Positions 8,841 through 17,653 are shown, numbered from the stretch's first letter. The stretch is DNA of 40,025 bases from Comamonadaceae bacterium (GCA_027486255.1 JAIXPL010000035.1:1-40025), one strand, 5' to 3'. Made by a program: numbers and translations. Notes: generated by a model from the sequence alone, not told the origin.

Positions 8841-9851
8841 ATGAAACATCCTAACTTCACCGCCTCGGGCCTGCCCGCCCAGCGCCGCACTGTGCTGCGC
8901 GTGGCCGCGGCCACGGCCGCCAGCTCGCTGTTGCCCATGGCATGGGCCCAGTCGAGCTGGCCGAGCAAGCCGGTCACCCTGATCGTGCCTTTTCCTGCAG
9001 GCGGCGGCACCGACGCCTTTGCGCGGCCGCTGTCGGCCCAGTTCGCCAAGCAAAGTGGCCGCCAGATGGTGATCGATAACCGGGGCGGTGCCGGTGGCAC
9101 CTTGGGTGCCGGCGTGGCCGCCAAGGCTGCACCGGACGGCTACACCCTGTTCATGGGCGCGGTGCACCATGCCATTGCTCCGTCGATGTACCCGCGCCTG
9201 GACTACGACATTGAAAAAGACTTCATCCCCATCGCACTGGTGGCCAATGTGCCGCAGGTGCTGGTGGTGAACCCGCGCACCCAGCCGGGGGACTTCAAGG
9301 AGTTCCTCGAGCGCGTGCGCAAGTCCCCCGGCCGCTTCAACTACGGCTCGGCCGGGGCGGGCACCTCGCACCACCTGGCCGGTGAGTTGTTCAAGCAGCA
9401 GACCCGCACCTTCATCACGCACATTCCTTACCGCGGTGCGGGTCCTGCCCTGCAGGACCTGATCGCGGGCAATGTGGACATGATGTTCGACGGCCTGGGC
9501 TCTTCGGCCCAGCACATCAAGGGCGGCCGGATCAAGGCGCTGATGGTCTCCGGTAATAAGCGCAACCCGGCCTTTCCGGACGTGCCCTGCGCCGCCGAAC
9601 TCGGCCTGCCCGACTACACCGTGACCACCTGGTACGCGCTCTGGGCGCCCAAGGGTGTGCCGGCCGATGTGCAGGCACGCATTCTGGAGGAGGTGCGCAA
9701 GGCCTCCGCCTCCGACGAGTTGAAGGCCGCCTGGGCTGCCAATGGCGCCGAGTTCGGCAACCTCAGCCCGGCTCAGTTCGGCCAGTTTGTCAGCGCCGAG
9801 GTCAAGCGCTGGGCCACCGTGGTCAAAGCCTCGGGCGCCAAGCTGGACTGA
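8841..9851 (+). CDS. Bug/TctC-family periplasmic solute receptor
   Basis: A 336-residue extracytoplasmic receptor of the tripartite tricarboxylate transporter (Bug) family, which is greatly expanded in Burkholderiales. The N-terminus has QRRTVLRVAAATAASSLLPMAWA, with a twin-arginine pair and a hydrophobic stretch; export by Tat or Sec with cleavage after AWA near residue 36 is likely. The family stretches PVTLIVPFPAGGGTDAFAR, DNRGGAGGTLGA, APDGYTLFMG and HIPYRGAGPALQDLIAGNVDMMFD are clear. No TctA/TctB membrane subunits lie nearby, so it must work with a distant transporter or act as a sensor. It precedes a crotonase and malonyl-CoA synthetase gene on the same strand, which suggests malonate or a related dicarboxylate as ligand; this is inference from context. 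Confidence 0.93.
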   Translation: MKHPNFTASGLPAQRRTVLRVAAATAASSLLPMAWAQSSWPSKPVTLIVPFPAGGGTDAFARPLSAQFAKQSGRQMVIDNRGGAGGTLGAGVAAKAAPDGYTLFMGAVHHAIAPSMYPRLDYDIEKDFIPIALVANVPQVLVVNPRTQPGDFKEFLERVRKSPGRFNYGSAGAGTSHHLAGELFKQQTRTFITHIPYRGAGPALQDLIAGNVDMMFDGLGSSAQHIKGGRIKALMVSGNKRNPAFPDVPCAAELGLPDYTVTTWYALWAPKGVPADVQARILEEVRKASASDELKAAWAANGAEFGNLSPAQFGQFVSAEVKRWATVVKASGAKLD

Positions 9852-9918
9852 ACGCTGCTGAGGCTTCTTTGACAGGCATGCAGACTACCTGGCTTGAAGG
9901 CGCTTGGGTGAACATGCC

Positions 9919-10695
9919 ATGAGCGGGTGCATCGAACTCACGCGCGAGGGTCTGCTTGCCGTGGTGACGCTGTCGAATCCAGCCAAGTTCAACGCCATGT
10001 CACGTCCCATGTGGCGCCAGCTGCGTGAGGTGTTCCTGGCGCTGCAGGCCGAGGCAGAGCTGCGCGTCGTGCTGGTGCGGGGCCAGGCCGGGCATTTTTG
10101 CGCCGGCGGTGACATCGCGGAGTACGAGAGTTTTCGCTTTGAGCGGGACAGCCTGCGCGCCTTTCACGAAGACGATGTCTGGGGCGGGCTGGAGGCCATG
10201 CTCGCCTGCGACATTCCCCTGCTCGCGCAGATCGAAGGCAACTGCATGGGCGCGGGTGTGGAGATTGCCAGCTGCTGCGACCTGCGCCTGGCATCGAAGG
10301 ATGCCCGCTTTGGCGCGCCGATCGCCAAGCTCGGCTTTCCCATGGCCCCCCGCGAGGCCGCTTTGGTGGCGGCGGCCTTGGGTGAGTCGACCGCGCGGCA
10401 AATGCTGCTGACCGCCCAGGTGCTGCAGGCCCCTGTCCTGGCAGAGCGCGGCTTCCTGCACCACCTGCTGCCGCCTGAGGAACTGGCCAGTGCCTGCCTA
10501 GAGCTGGCCCAGGCCATGGCGCGCCTGGCGCCGCAGGCCGCCCGCATGAACAAGCGCACCCTGCGCCAGTTGCGCCAGCAGGGCCAGGCCGCCTTGCCGG
10601 CCCTGGTGGCCGGGGCTTACGACTATGCCGATTCGCCCGAGCACCGCGAAGGCATTGCCGCCTTCATGGCCAAGCGCCCCCCCGTTTTTCCCTGA
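9919..10695 (+). CDS. Crotonase-superfamily protein, possible (methyl)malonyl-CoA decarboxylase
   Basis: A 258-residue enoyl-CoA hydratase/isomerase-fold protein. The CoA-binding oxyanion-hole segments are HFCAGGDIAEYES (about 59-71) and CMGAGVEIASCCDLRLAS (about 109-126). Glu115 matches the first catalytic glutamate of classical hydratases, but the second is replaced: the usual PE pair appears as GAPIAKLG, with Ile135 at that place. This makes ordinary hydratase activity doubtful. The gene lies 24 bp before malonyl-CoA synthetase, and some crotonases decarboxylate methylmalonyl-CoA or ethylmalonyl-CoA, so a malonyl- or methylmalonyl-CoA decarboxylase is a reasonable guess. The start is set at the ATG at 9919; a TTG five codons upstream is possible. 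Confidence 0.8.
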   Translation: MSGCIELTREGLLAVVTLSNPAKFNAMSRPMWRQLREVFLALQAEAELRVVLVRGQAGHFCAGGDIAEYESFRFERDSLRAFHEDDVWGGLEAMLACDIPLLAQIEGNCMGAGVEIASCCDLRLASKDARFGAPIAKLGFPMAPREAALVAAALGESTARQMLLTAQVLQAPVLAERGFLHHLLPPEELASACLELAQAMARLAPQAARMNKRTLRQLRQQGQAALPALVAGAYDYADSPEHREGIAAFMAKRPPVFP

Positions 10696-10719
10696 GTCCC
10701 TCTCTATTCCAACAACGAC

Positions 10720-12264
10720 ATGAGCCAAGACAATCTTTTTGCCGCGCTGCGCGCGGCCTTTCCTGCCGACCTGGACCGCGTGGCGGTCGAGACCGACTCA
10801 GGCCTTGCTTATTCCTGGCGCGACCTGGACCGGGCCACCGCCATGATGGCCAACCTGCTCAGCTCGCTGGGCCTGGAGCCTGGTGCCCGCGTGGCGGTGC
10901 AGGTGGAGAAATCGGTTGAGGCCATGATGCTGTATCTGGCGGTGCTGCGTGCAGGTTATGTGTTCCTGCCCTTGAACACGGCCTACCAAAGCGCTGAGAT
11001 TGAATACTTCATCGGCAATGCCGAGCCCGCCGTGGTGGTGTGCAGCAAGAAGAACTTCGGCTGGGTCAGCCAGATCGCCTACAAGGCGGGCGCCAAGGCG
11101 GTGTTCACCCTGGACGATGACCGCAGCGGCAGCCTGCTCGAGCGAAGCGTGCATTGCAGCGACCAGCATCAGCCTGCACCGATGCGCGCCGATGACCTGG
11201 CAGCCATCCTCTACACCAGCGGCACCACCGGCCGCAGCAAGGGTGCCATGCTCACGCACGGCAACATGCTGAGCAATGCGCGCACGCTCAAGGACTACTG
11301 GGGCTGGAAGCCTGGTGATGTGCTGATCCACGCGCTGCCCATCTTCCATGTGCACGGTTTGTTCGTGGCCCTCCACGGCGCACTCATCAATGGCAGCAAG
11401 ATGATCTGGCTGTCCAAGTTCGATCCCCGGCTGGCGGTGGCGAAGATGGCCGAAGCCACCGTCTTCATGGGCGTGCCCACGCTCTATGTGCGCATGCTGG
11501 GCGAGGCCTCGCTCACGCCTGAGGCCTGCCGCCACATGCGCCTGTTCATTTCGGGCTCGGCCCCCCTGCTGATCGAGACCTTCCGCGACTGGCAGACGCG
11601 CACTGGCCACACCATCCTTGAGCGCTACGGCATGAGTGAAACCGCCATGCTCACCTCCAACCCCTACCAGGCCGACAGCCGCTTTGGCGGCCAGTCCGAG
11701 CGCCGTGGCGGCACCGTGGGCTTTCCCTTGCCGGGCGTGGGCGTGCGCGTGCGCAACGAGGCCGGCAAGGACCTGCCCGTGGGCGAGATTGGCGGGATCG
11801 AGGTGCGTGGCCCCAATGTGTTCAAGGGCTACTGGCGCATGCCCGAGAAAACCCGCGAGGAGTTCACCGCCGATGGATGGTTCAAGACCGGCGACGTGGG
11901 CCTCGTGGATGAGCGCGGCTACGTGGTCATTGTGGGCCGCAGCAAGGACCTGATCATCAGCGGCGGCTACAACGTCTACCCAGCCGAGATCGAGGGCTAC
12001 ATCAATGACATGCCCGGCGTGTCTGAAAGCGCTCTGGTGGGCGTGCCACACCCTGACTTCGGCGAGGTGGGCGTGGCCCTGCTCACGCTCAAGCCTGGTG
12101 CGCAGCTCTCGGGCGAAGAGGTGATCGCCGCGCTCAAGTCACGCCTGGCGAACTTCAAGATTCCCAAGCGCTGCTTCGTGGTGGACGAACTGCCGCGCAA
12201 CACGATGGGCAAGGTGCAAAAGAACGTGCTGCGCGATCAGCACAAGGGCCTGTTCACCGCCTGA
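10720..12264 (+). CDS. matB: Malonyl-CoA synthetase (MatB family)
   Basis: A 514-residue ANL-superfamily ligase that activates malonate, often also methylmalonate, to the CoA thioester with ATP. The P-loop YTSGTTGRSKG lies near residues 165-175, followed by LPIFHVHGLFVALHGALINGSKMIWLSKFDP, which is typical of MatB. ERYGMSETAMLTSNPY and the hinge GRSKDLIISGGYNVYPAEIE follow. The A10 motif PRNTMGKVQKN near the C-terminus holds the catalytic lysine. It follows the crotonase gene closely and is probably cotranscribed with it and perhaps with the receptor gene. The usual malonyl-CoA decarboxylase partner MatA is absent from the window, so malonyl-CoA must be used by another enzyme. A general acyl-CoA synthetase is the alternative. 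Confidence 0.9.
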   Translation: MSQDNLFAALRAAFPADLDRVAVETDSGLAYSWRDLDRATAMMANLLSSLGLEPGARVAVQVEKSVEAMMLYLAVLRAGYVFLPLNTAYQSAEIEYFIGNAEPAVVVCSKKNFGWVSQIAYKAGAKAVFTLDDDRSGSLLERSVHCSDQHQPAPMRADDLAAILYTSGTTGRSKGAMLTHGNMLSNARTLKDYWGWKPGDVLIHALPIFHVHGLFVALHGALINGSKMIWLSKFDPRLAVAKMAEATVFMGVPTLYVRMLGEASLTPEACRHMRLFISGSAPLLIETFRDWQTRTGHTILERYGMSETAMLTSNPYQADSRFGGQSERRGGTVGFPLPGVGVRVRNEAGKDLPVGEIGGIEVRGPNVFKGYWRMPEKTREEFTADGWFKTGDVGLVDERGYVVIVGRSKDLIISGGYNVYPAEIEGYINDMPGVSESALVGVPHPDFGEVGVALLTLKPGAQLSGEEVIAALKSRLANFKIPKRCFVVDELPRNTMGKVQKNVLRDQHKGLFTA

Positions 12265-12268
12265 GCGC

Positions 12269-12293
12269 GAGGGCCGCGCCGCTGGCGGCCCTC
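12269..12293. terminator. Hairpin between convergent matB and usp
   Basis: GAGGGCCGC (12269-12277) and GCGGCCCTC (12285-12293) form a perfect 9-bp GC-rich stem with a 7-nt loop in the 27-bp gap between the two convergent genes. It touches the usp stop codon. No T-tract follows on either strand, so it may stop transcription weakly or only protect transcript ends. Confidence 0.5.
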
Positions 12294-12735
12294 AGCGCAG
12301 CACCAGCACGGGCAGGGGCGAGTGCGTCAGCACGTTGGTGGTTTCGCTGCCCAGCAGCAGGCGCTTGAGCCCTTTGCGGCCGTGTGAGGCCATCACGATC
12401 AGGTCGCACTTGTGCTTCTTGGCCGCCGCGATGATGGACTCGGCCACCAGGTCTGAGCGCATGGTCACTGCCTTGGCTTTGAGGCCCCGTGCTTCGGCCT
12501 GGGCCTTGAGCTCGGCCACCACGACCTCGGCCTTTTCGGCCCATAGTTTTTCCAGGCGCTGGGTTTCCTGCGCACCCACGCTGACGCCGCCTTCAAAGTA
12601 GCTCACCGGGTACTTGGGCACCACGTTGAGCGCCACCACGTCGGCGCCCATGAGTTCGGCCAGCTCAAGGCCCGCCTGTGCGGCCTTGTGCGAGAGCTTG
12701 CTGCCGTCGGTGGGAATGAGAATACGTTGGTACAT
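12292..12735 (-). CDS. Universal stress protein (UspA family)
   Basis: A 147-residue single-domain Usp. MYQRILIPTDGS at the N-terminus and the C-terminal loop A116-S-H-G119 followed by nine residues and G129-S130 match the ATP-binding form of the fold (G-2x-G-9x-G-S, here with Ala at the first position). Such proteins support survival under energy or oxygen limitation by mechanisms that differ between members. The ribosome-binding site AAGGAG lies directly before the ATG. Upstream on its strand are TAAGCT (12765-12760), a fair -10, and an Fnr-type palindrome centred 41.5 bp before the predicted transcription start. Activation by Fnr at low oxygen is therefore likely. Confidence 0.93.
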   Translation of the reverse strand: MYQRILIPTDGSKLSHKAAQAGLELAELMGADVVALNVVPKYPVSYFEGGVSVGAQETQRLEKLWAEKAEVVVAELKAQAEARGLKAKAVTMRSDLVAESIIAAAKKHKCDLIVMASHGRKGLKRLLLGSETTNVLTHSPLPVLVLR

Positions 12736-12787
12736 GGCTTGGCTCCTTTGGTTTACTTCAGCTTAGGCCGGCTAAGTCCGGCGCAGC

Positions 12788-12801
12788 TTGATCCAGGTCA
12801 A
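12788..12801. promoter_or_regulatory. Fnr/Anr-type box between usp and ccoI
   Basis: TTGATCCAGGTCAA matches the Fnr/Crp-family consensus TTGAT-N4-ATCAA in nine of ten half-site bases. Its centre, 12794.5, is 41.5 bp from a start predicted at about 12753 for usp, given the -10 TAAGCT at 12765-12760. That is the classic activating position. On the other strand it is only 42 bp before the ccoI ATG, so its effect there is less clear. Confidence 0.82.
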
Positions 12802-12836
12802 GCCCGCTGCACGGCACACCACTTAAGCTCAGGCGC

Positions 12837-15248
12837 ATGTCACTTCTCAGAGCGCCGCTGCCTGCCGGGCTGCCGGTTCAGCCTCCGGCCAAGCCCTCGC
12901 GGGGCGCGCCCGTTCCATCATCTGCCGCAGCGCCCGGCGACAGCCCCCTGAAGGTTTTTGACGAGCCCGCGGAGTGGTCGCATTTCAGTCAGGGGTCCGG
13001 ATCGGACCAGCCGGCGGAGCAAGGCACCTGGACATCGCAGGTGCGTGTGGAGGGCATGCATTGCGCGGCCTGTGCGCTCACGGTGGAACAGGCCTTGTGC
13101 CGCATGCCGGGGGTGCTGTCGGCCACGGTCAGCAGCGCTTCGCAGCGCGCGCGTGTCGTGTGGTCGGCCGCACAGACCCGGCCTTCCCAATGGCTGGCCG
13201 CCGCCCAGCTGCAGGGCTACCGACTGGTGCCCGACCTTGACCATGCCGTTCTGGCCGACAGTCGCCGCCAATCGCGCCTGGTGCTCTGGCGCTGGCTGGT
13301 GGCCGGCTTTTGCATGATGCAGGTGATGATGTACGCCTACCCGGCCTACATAGCCGAGCCCGGCAGCATCACGCCCGACATCACGCAGCTGCTTCGCTGG
13401 GCCTCCTGGGTGCTGACCCTGCCCGTGCTGCTGTTTTCTGCGCGCCCCTTCTTTGCCAATGCCTGGCGCGATCTGCGCCACCGCCGCATCAGCATGGACC
13501 TGCCGGTGGCACTGGGCATCGTCATCACCTTTGTCATCAGCTCGGCCGCCACCTTCGAGCCCCAGGGCTGGTGGGGCGCCGAGGTCTACTTTGACTCGCT
13601 GACCATGTTTGTTTTCTTTCTGCTCAGCGGCCGCTGGTTGGAACAGCGTTTGCGCGAACGCACGGCCGGCTCACTCGATGCACTGATGCAGCGCCTGCCG
13701 CACAGCGTGGAGCGGCAGCTGGCCGATGGCGGCTTCGAGCTCATCGCGGTGCGCCGGCTCCGGCTGGGTGATGTCATCCGAGTGCGCCCGGGCGAAGCCT
13801 TTGCCGCTGACGGCTCCCTGCTCGAGGGCCAGACCCATGTCGACGAGTCCTTGCTGACTGGAGAGTCCCGGCCCATGCCCCGCAGCCCCGGTGGTGGGGT
13901 GATGGCGGGCAGCCACAACCTCAGCGCCACCGTGCTGGTGCGCGTGGAGCGCCTGGGCAGCTCCACCCGCTATGCCCAGATCGTGAGCCTGATGCAGCAG
14001 GCGGCATTCGACAAGCCGCGCCTGGCCCAGCTGGCCGACCGCGTGGCTCGCCCCTTCCTCTGGGGCGTGATGCTGGCGGCCCTGGGGGCAGCACTTTGGT
14101 GGTGGCCCACCGACCCGGCCCGTGCCGTGATGGCGGCGGTGGCTGTGCTGGTGGTCACCTGCCCCTGCGCGCTCTCGCTGGCCACGCCCAGCGCCATGCT
14201 CACGGCCGCCGGCTGGCTGGCCCGGCAGGGCGTGCTGGTGCGCAGGCTGCAGACCCTGGAAGCCCTGCAGGGCATTGATACGGTGGTGTTCGACAAGACG
14301 GGCACGCTCACCGAGGCGCGCATGGGGCTGCGCCACACCGAGCTGTCGGCCTCGCCGCGGCTGCGCGGCTGGAATGAGCTCGTGGCGCTGCAGATCGCGG
14401 CAGCCCTGGCCCGGCATTCGCTGCACCCGGTCTCCAGAGCCCTGGCCGATGCGGCTGTGGCGCATGCCACCACGCCCTGGCTGTTTGAGGCCGTGGAGCT
14501 GCAAGAGCTGCCCGGGCAGGGGCTGCGTGCCCGTCTCGAAGGAGCGCAGCAGGTGGGCATCCAGGGCTGGGTGCGGCTGGGCCGTGCCGAGTTCTGCGGC
14601 GTGGAGCCCAGCGACAGCCCGGCGATGCAGGTGTTCCTGGCCGACGAGCTGGGTTGCATCGCGCGCTTTGACCTGGACGAGGTGTTGCGGCCCGATGCAG
14701 CTCCCCTGGTGGCTCAGCTTCAGGCAGCAGGCCTGGAGGTGCAGCTTCTTTCGGGTGACCGCAGCGCGGCCGTGCATCGCCTGGCGCAGCGCCTGGGCCT
14801 GGGCCTGGCAAAGGCCCGGGGCGACTGCACGCCGCAGGCCAAGCTCGCGCATGTGGAGGCGCTGCAGCGCAGCGGCCACCGCGTGCTGATGGTGGGCGAT
14901 GGCCTGAACGATGGCCCTGTGCTGGCCCGCGCCGATGTCTCATTGGCTGTGGGCCCATCGGTGCCGCTGGCCCAGGCCCAGGCGGACCTGGTGATGCCTT
15001 CGGCCCCTTTGCTGCGCATCCTGTCCCTGCTGGGCCAGTCGCGCCGCACCATGCGCGTGGTGCGCCAGAACCTCTGGTGGGCCTTGCTCTACAACGCCGT
15101 GTGCGTGCCGCTGGCCCTGGCCGGCTCGCTGCCGGCCTGGCTGGCGGGCCTGGGCATGGCGCTGAGCTCGCTGCTGGTGGTGCTCAATGCGGCCCGCCTG
15201 GCCCGCGCACCACGTGGTGATCCGCTGACTGCGGCATCGATGTCCTGA
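12837..15248 (+). CDS. ccoI: Copper-translocating P1B-type ATPase for cbb3 oxidase assembly
   Basis: An inner-membrane ATPase (803 residues) that exports Cu+ to supply CuB of the cbb3 oxidase (CcoI/FixI). After a proline-rich N-terminus comes a heavy-metal-binding domain with GMHCAAC (Cys76, Cys79). TM helices, the actuator segment VDESLLTGESRPMPR, the transport motif CPC in VVTCPCALSLATPS (about 442-444), the phosphorylation motif DKTGT with Asp486, and the hinge GDGLNDGPVLARADVS follow. Assignment as CcoI rather than a general CopA rests on position: it directly precedes ccoS and ccoNOQP. The start ATG at 12837 is the most upstream reasonable one; the first 60 residues look unconserved, so a later start cannot be excluded. 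Confidence 0.93.
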   Translation: MSLLRAPLPAGLPVQPPAKPSRGAPVPSSAAAPGDSPLKVFDEPAEWSHFSQGSGSDQPAEQGTWTSQVRVEGMHCAACALTVEQALCRMPGVLSATVSSASQRARVVWSAAQTRPSQWLAAAQLQGYRLVPDLDHAVLADSRRQSRLVLWRWLVAGFCMMQVMMYAYPAYIAEPGSITPDITQLLRWASWVLTLPVLLFSARPFFANAWRDLRHRRISMDLPVALGIVITFVISSAATFEPQGWWGAEVYFDSLTMFVFFLLSGRWLEQRLRERTAGSLDALMQRLPHSVERQLADGGFELIAVRRLRLGDVIRVRPGEAFAADGSLLEGQTHVDESLLTGESRPMPRSPGGGVMAGSHNLSATVLVRVERLGSSTRYAQIVSLMQQAAFDKPRLAQLADRVARPFLWGVMLAALGAALWWWPTDPARAVMAAVAVLVVTCPCALSLATPSAMLTAAGWLARQGVLVRRLQTLEALQGIDTVVFDKTGTLTEARMGLRHTELSASPRLRGWNELVALQIAAALARHSLHPVSRALADAAVAHATTPWLFEAVELQELPGQGLRARLEGAQQVGIQGWVRLGRAEFCGVEPSDSPAMQVFLADELGCIARFDLDEVLRPDAAPLVAQLQAAGLEVQLLSGDRSAAVHRLAQRLGLGLAKARGDCTPQAKLAHVEALQRSGHRVLMVGDGLNDGPVLARADVSLAVGPSVPLAQAQADLVMPSAPLLRILSLLGQSRRTMRVVRQNLWWALLYNAVCVPLALAGSLPAWLAGLGMALSSLLVVLNAARLARAPRGDPLTAASMS

Positions 15249-15258
15249 CGAGGCGGCC

Positions 15259-15405
15259 ATGGACATTCTGTTTCTCCTCGTACCGATTTCCGTGCTGCTG
15301 GCGCTGTGCGTGATGGGCGTGCTGGCCTGGGCGGTGTGGTCCGGGCAGTTCGAGGACGTGGATTGCGAAGCCCAGCGCATCCTGCAGGATCCGCCCGCCG
15401 ACTGA
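15259..15405 (+). CDS. ccoS: Cbb3 oxidase maturation protein CcoS
   Basis: A 48-residue single-span membrane protein, MDILFLLVPISVLLALCVMG at the start, with a hydrophobic segment at about residues 3-27 followed by a short acidic tail (GQFEDVDCEAQRIL). The sequence SGQFEDVD(C/G)(E/P)AxRIL just after the span is characteristic of CcoS. In other bacteria CcoS is needed to insert haem and copper into CcoN. It begins 10 bp after the ccoI stop, so the two are cotranscribed. Confidence 0.92.
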   Translation: MDILFLLVPISVLLALCVMGVLAWAVWSGQFEDVDCEAQRILQDPPAD

Positions 15406-15415
15406 GGCAGTGGCG

Positions 15416-15449
15416 GGCCTGACTTGTCAGGCCACAGACAGGTGTGGCC
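15416..15449 (+). other. Two overlapping, mutually exclusive hairpins after ccoS
   Basis: GGCCTGAC-TT-GTCAGGCC (15416-15433) and GGCCACA-N6-TGTGGCC (15430-15449) share the GGCC at 15430-15433, so only one can form at a time. They lie between the ccoS stop and the Fnr-type box for ccoN. No U-tract follows. They may end or protect the ccoIS transcript. Confidence 0.55.
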
Positions 15450-15465
15450 CAGCTCGACGAAAAGC

Positions 15466-15479
15466 TTGATCCACGTCAA
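15466..15479 (+). promoter_or_regulatory. Fnr/Anr-type box upstream of ccoN
   Basis: TTGATCCACGTCAA has the same half-sites as the box before usp/ccoI. Its centre is 64.5 bp before the ccoN ATG. An activating position of -41.5 would put the transcription start near 15514. CACACT at 15502-15507 would be a weak -10 for that start. Fnr-driven induction of cbb3 oxidase genes at low oxygen is well established in proteobacteria. Confidence 0.82.
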
Positions 15480-15536
15480 CGCAGCCGAAAGTCCCCGTGG
15501 GCACACTGCCCAGACATTGGGTTCTAGGACGTTTTC

Positions 15537-17018
15537 ATGAGTGCTGCCAATCCCTCTCTTGCTTTTCCCGGCGCCGGTGCCTCCGGCTGGTCTGCCAGCC
15601 GGGCCACCACCTACAACGACAAGATCGTCCGACAGTTCGCCGTGATGGCGGTGGTGTGGGGCGTGGTCAGCATGCTGGTGGGCGTGTTCATTGCCGCGCA
15701 GATGGCCTGGCCGGAGCTCAACTTGGGTATTGCCTGGCTGTCCTTTGGTCGCCTGCGGCCGCTGCACACCAATGCCGCCATCTTTGCCTTCGGTGGCTGC
15801 GCGCTCTTTGCCACCAGCTACTGGGTGGTGCAGCGCACCTGCCAGGTTCGGGTGATTTCGGACAAGCTCGCTGCCCTGCATTTCTGGCTGTGGCAGGCCG
15901 TCATCGTGGCTGCCGCCATCACACTGCCGCTGGGCATCACGCGCGGCAAGGAATACGCTGAGTTGGAGTGGCCGATCAGCATCGCCATTGCCGTGGCCTG
16001 GGTGGCTTATGCCATCGTGTTCTTCGGCACCATCGGCATCCGCAAGGTCCGGCACATCTACGTGGCCAACTGGTTCTATGGCTCCTTCATCATTGCCGTG
16101 GCCCTGCTGCACATCACCAACGCCATCAGCATTCCGGCGGGCCTGTGGAAGTCCTACTCGGTGTATGCCGGTGTGCAGGACGCCATGGTTCAGTGGTGGT
16201 ATGGCCACAACGCGGTGGGCTTCTTCCTGACCGCCGGCTTCCTGGGCATCGTCTACTACTTCATCCCCAAGCATGCCGAGCGGCCGGTGTACTCGTACCG
16301 CCTGTCCATCGTGCACTTCTGGGCGCTGATCTTCACCTACATGTGGGCGGGTCCGCACCACCTGCACTTCACGGCGCTGCCAGACTGGACGCAGTCGCTG
16401 GGCATGGTGTTCTCGCTGATCCTCCTGGCCCCCAGCTGGGGCGGCATGATCAACGGCGTGATGACCCTCTCGGGCGCCTGGCACAAGCTGCGCGACGACC
16501 CCATCATCCGCTTCATGATCGTGGCCCTGTCCTTCTATGGCATCGCCACGTTTGAGGGCCCGATGATGTCCATCAAGACGGTCAATGCGCTCTCGCATTA
16601 CACCGACTGGAGCATCGCGCACGTGCACGGCGGCACGCTGGGCTGGGTGGGCTATATCTCCATGGGCGCGCTGTACTACCTGGTGCCCAGGCTCTTTGGC
16701 CAGAAGCAGATGTACAGCCAGCGCGCCATTGAGGTGCATTTCTGGGTGTCCACCATCGGCATCGTGCTCTACATCGCCTCCATGTGGATCGCTGGCGTCA
16801 TGCAGGGTCTGATGTGGCGGGCCATCAATGCCGATGGCTCGCTGACCTACACCTTTGTGGAAAGCGTCAAGGCCAGCTATCCCTTCTACGTGATTCGCTT
16901 TTTGGGTGGCGCCATGTACCTCGGCGGCATGGGCGTGATGGCCTGGAATGTGGCCAAGACCATCTTGGCCGGCCGCGCCCAGGACAGCCGCATCCCCACC
17001 GAATTGGCCCAAGCCTGA
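15537..17018 (+). CDS. ccoN: Cbb3-type cytochrome c oxidase subunit I
   Basis: The catalytic membrane subunit of the high-affinity cbb3 oxidase (493 residues), carrying haem b, haem b3 and CuB. Ligand segments are visible: [14 protein letters not shown] for low-spin haem, [26 protein letters not shown] and [18 protein letters not shown] for CuB, and [23 protein letters not shown] for the two haems. A dozen hydrophobic segments span the chain. The ATG at 15537 gives an N-terminal cytosolic extension of about 30 residues before the first span. It is the first gene of ccoNOQP, with the next gene 15 bp away. NorB-type nitric oxide reductase is a relative but lacks this context. Confidence 0.98.
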   Translation: MSAANPSLAFPGAGASGWSASRATTYNDKIVRQFAVMAVVWGVVSMLVGVFIAAQMAWPELNLGIAWLSFGRLRPLHTNAAIFAFGGCALFATSYWVVQRTCQVRVISDKLAALHFWLWQAVIVAAAITLPLGITRGKEYAELEWPISIAIAVAWVAYAIVFFGTIGIRKVRHIYVANWFYGSFIIAVALLHITNAISIPAGLWKSYSVYAGVQDAMVQWWYGHNAVGFFLTAGFLGIVYYFIPKHAERPVYSYRLSIVHFWALIFTYMWAGPHHLHFTALPDWTQSLGMVFSLILLAPSWGGMINGVMTLSGAWHKLRDDPIIRFMIVALSFYGIATFEGPMMSIKTVNALSHYTDWSIAHVHGGTLGWVGYISMGALYYLVPRLFGQKQMYSQRAIEVHFWVSTIGIVLYIASMWIAGVMQGLMWRAINADGSLTYTFVESVKASYPFYVIRFLGGAMYLGGMGVMAWNVAKTILAGRAQDSRIPTELAQA

Positions 17019-17033
17019 AAGCAAGTTCCCATC

Positions 17034-17639
17034 ATGTCTTTCTCACACGAAAAAGTTGAAACCAGCAACTGGTTGATGATCGTCCTCATCCTGTTGGTGG
17101 TGGCGGTCGGCGGTTTGGTTGAGATCGTGCCGCTCTTCTTCCAGAAATCGACCACGCAGCCGATTGCGGGCGTGGCGCCCGACACGCCGCTGCGCCTGGT
17201 CGGCCGCGATATCTACCTGCGCGAGGGTTGCTACAACTGCCACTCGCAGATGATCCGCCCTCTGGTGGCCGAAACCATGCGCTACGGCCACTACTCGGTG
17301 GCGGGCGAGTATGTCTACGACCATCCTTTCCAGTGGGGCAGCAAGCGCACCGGCCCCGACCTGCACCGGGTGGGCGGCAAGTACAGCGATGAGTGGCAGC
17401 GCCTGCATCTGGTGAGCCCACGCGACCTGGTGCCCGAATCCATCATGCCGGCCTATCCCTGGCTGGAGAAGGCGGCCGTGGACGCCTGGCCCGTGCAGGC
17501 CCGCATGAGGGCCCTGCGCATCGCCGGTGTCCCCTACACCGACGAGCAGATCGCCGCCGCGCCGGCTGAGCTCAAGGGCCGGACCGAACTCGATGCCATG
17601 GTGGCCTATCTGCAGGGCCTGGGCCTGGCACTGAAGTAA
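17034..17639 (+). CDS. ccoO: Cbb3-type cytochrome c oxidase subunit II
   Basis: A 201-residue membrane-anchored monohaem cytochrome c that passes electrons from CcoP to CcoN. One N-terminal span (about residues 13-36, [25 protein letters not shown]) anchors a periplasmic domain with the haem site CYNCH at 66-70. [40 protein letters not shown] follows, which is diagnostic of CcoO, and the Met of SIMPAYPWL is the likely distal haem ligand. It lies between ccoN and ccoQ in one operon. Confidence 0.98.
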   Translation: MSFSHEKVETSNWLMIVLILLVVAVGGLVEIVPLFFQKSTTQPIAGVAPDTPLRLVGRDIYLREGCYNCHSQMIRPLVAETMRYGHYSVAGEYVYDHPFQWGSKRTGPDLHRVGGKYSDEWQRLHLVSPRDLVPESIMPAYPWLEKAAVDAWPVQARMRALRIAGVPYTDEQIAAAPAELKGRTELDAMVAYLQGLGLALK

Positions 17640-17653
17640 GAAGGACAAGCGGC

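Noticed and set aside
14940..17024. 694-codon open frame antisense to ccoI-ccoN
   Set aside because: Crosses ccoS, the Fnr-type box and ccoN; His/Gly/Gln-rich translation without family character.
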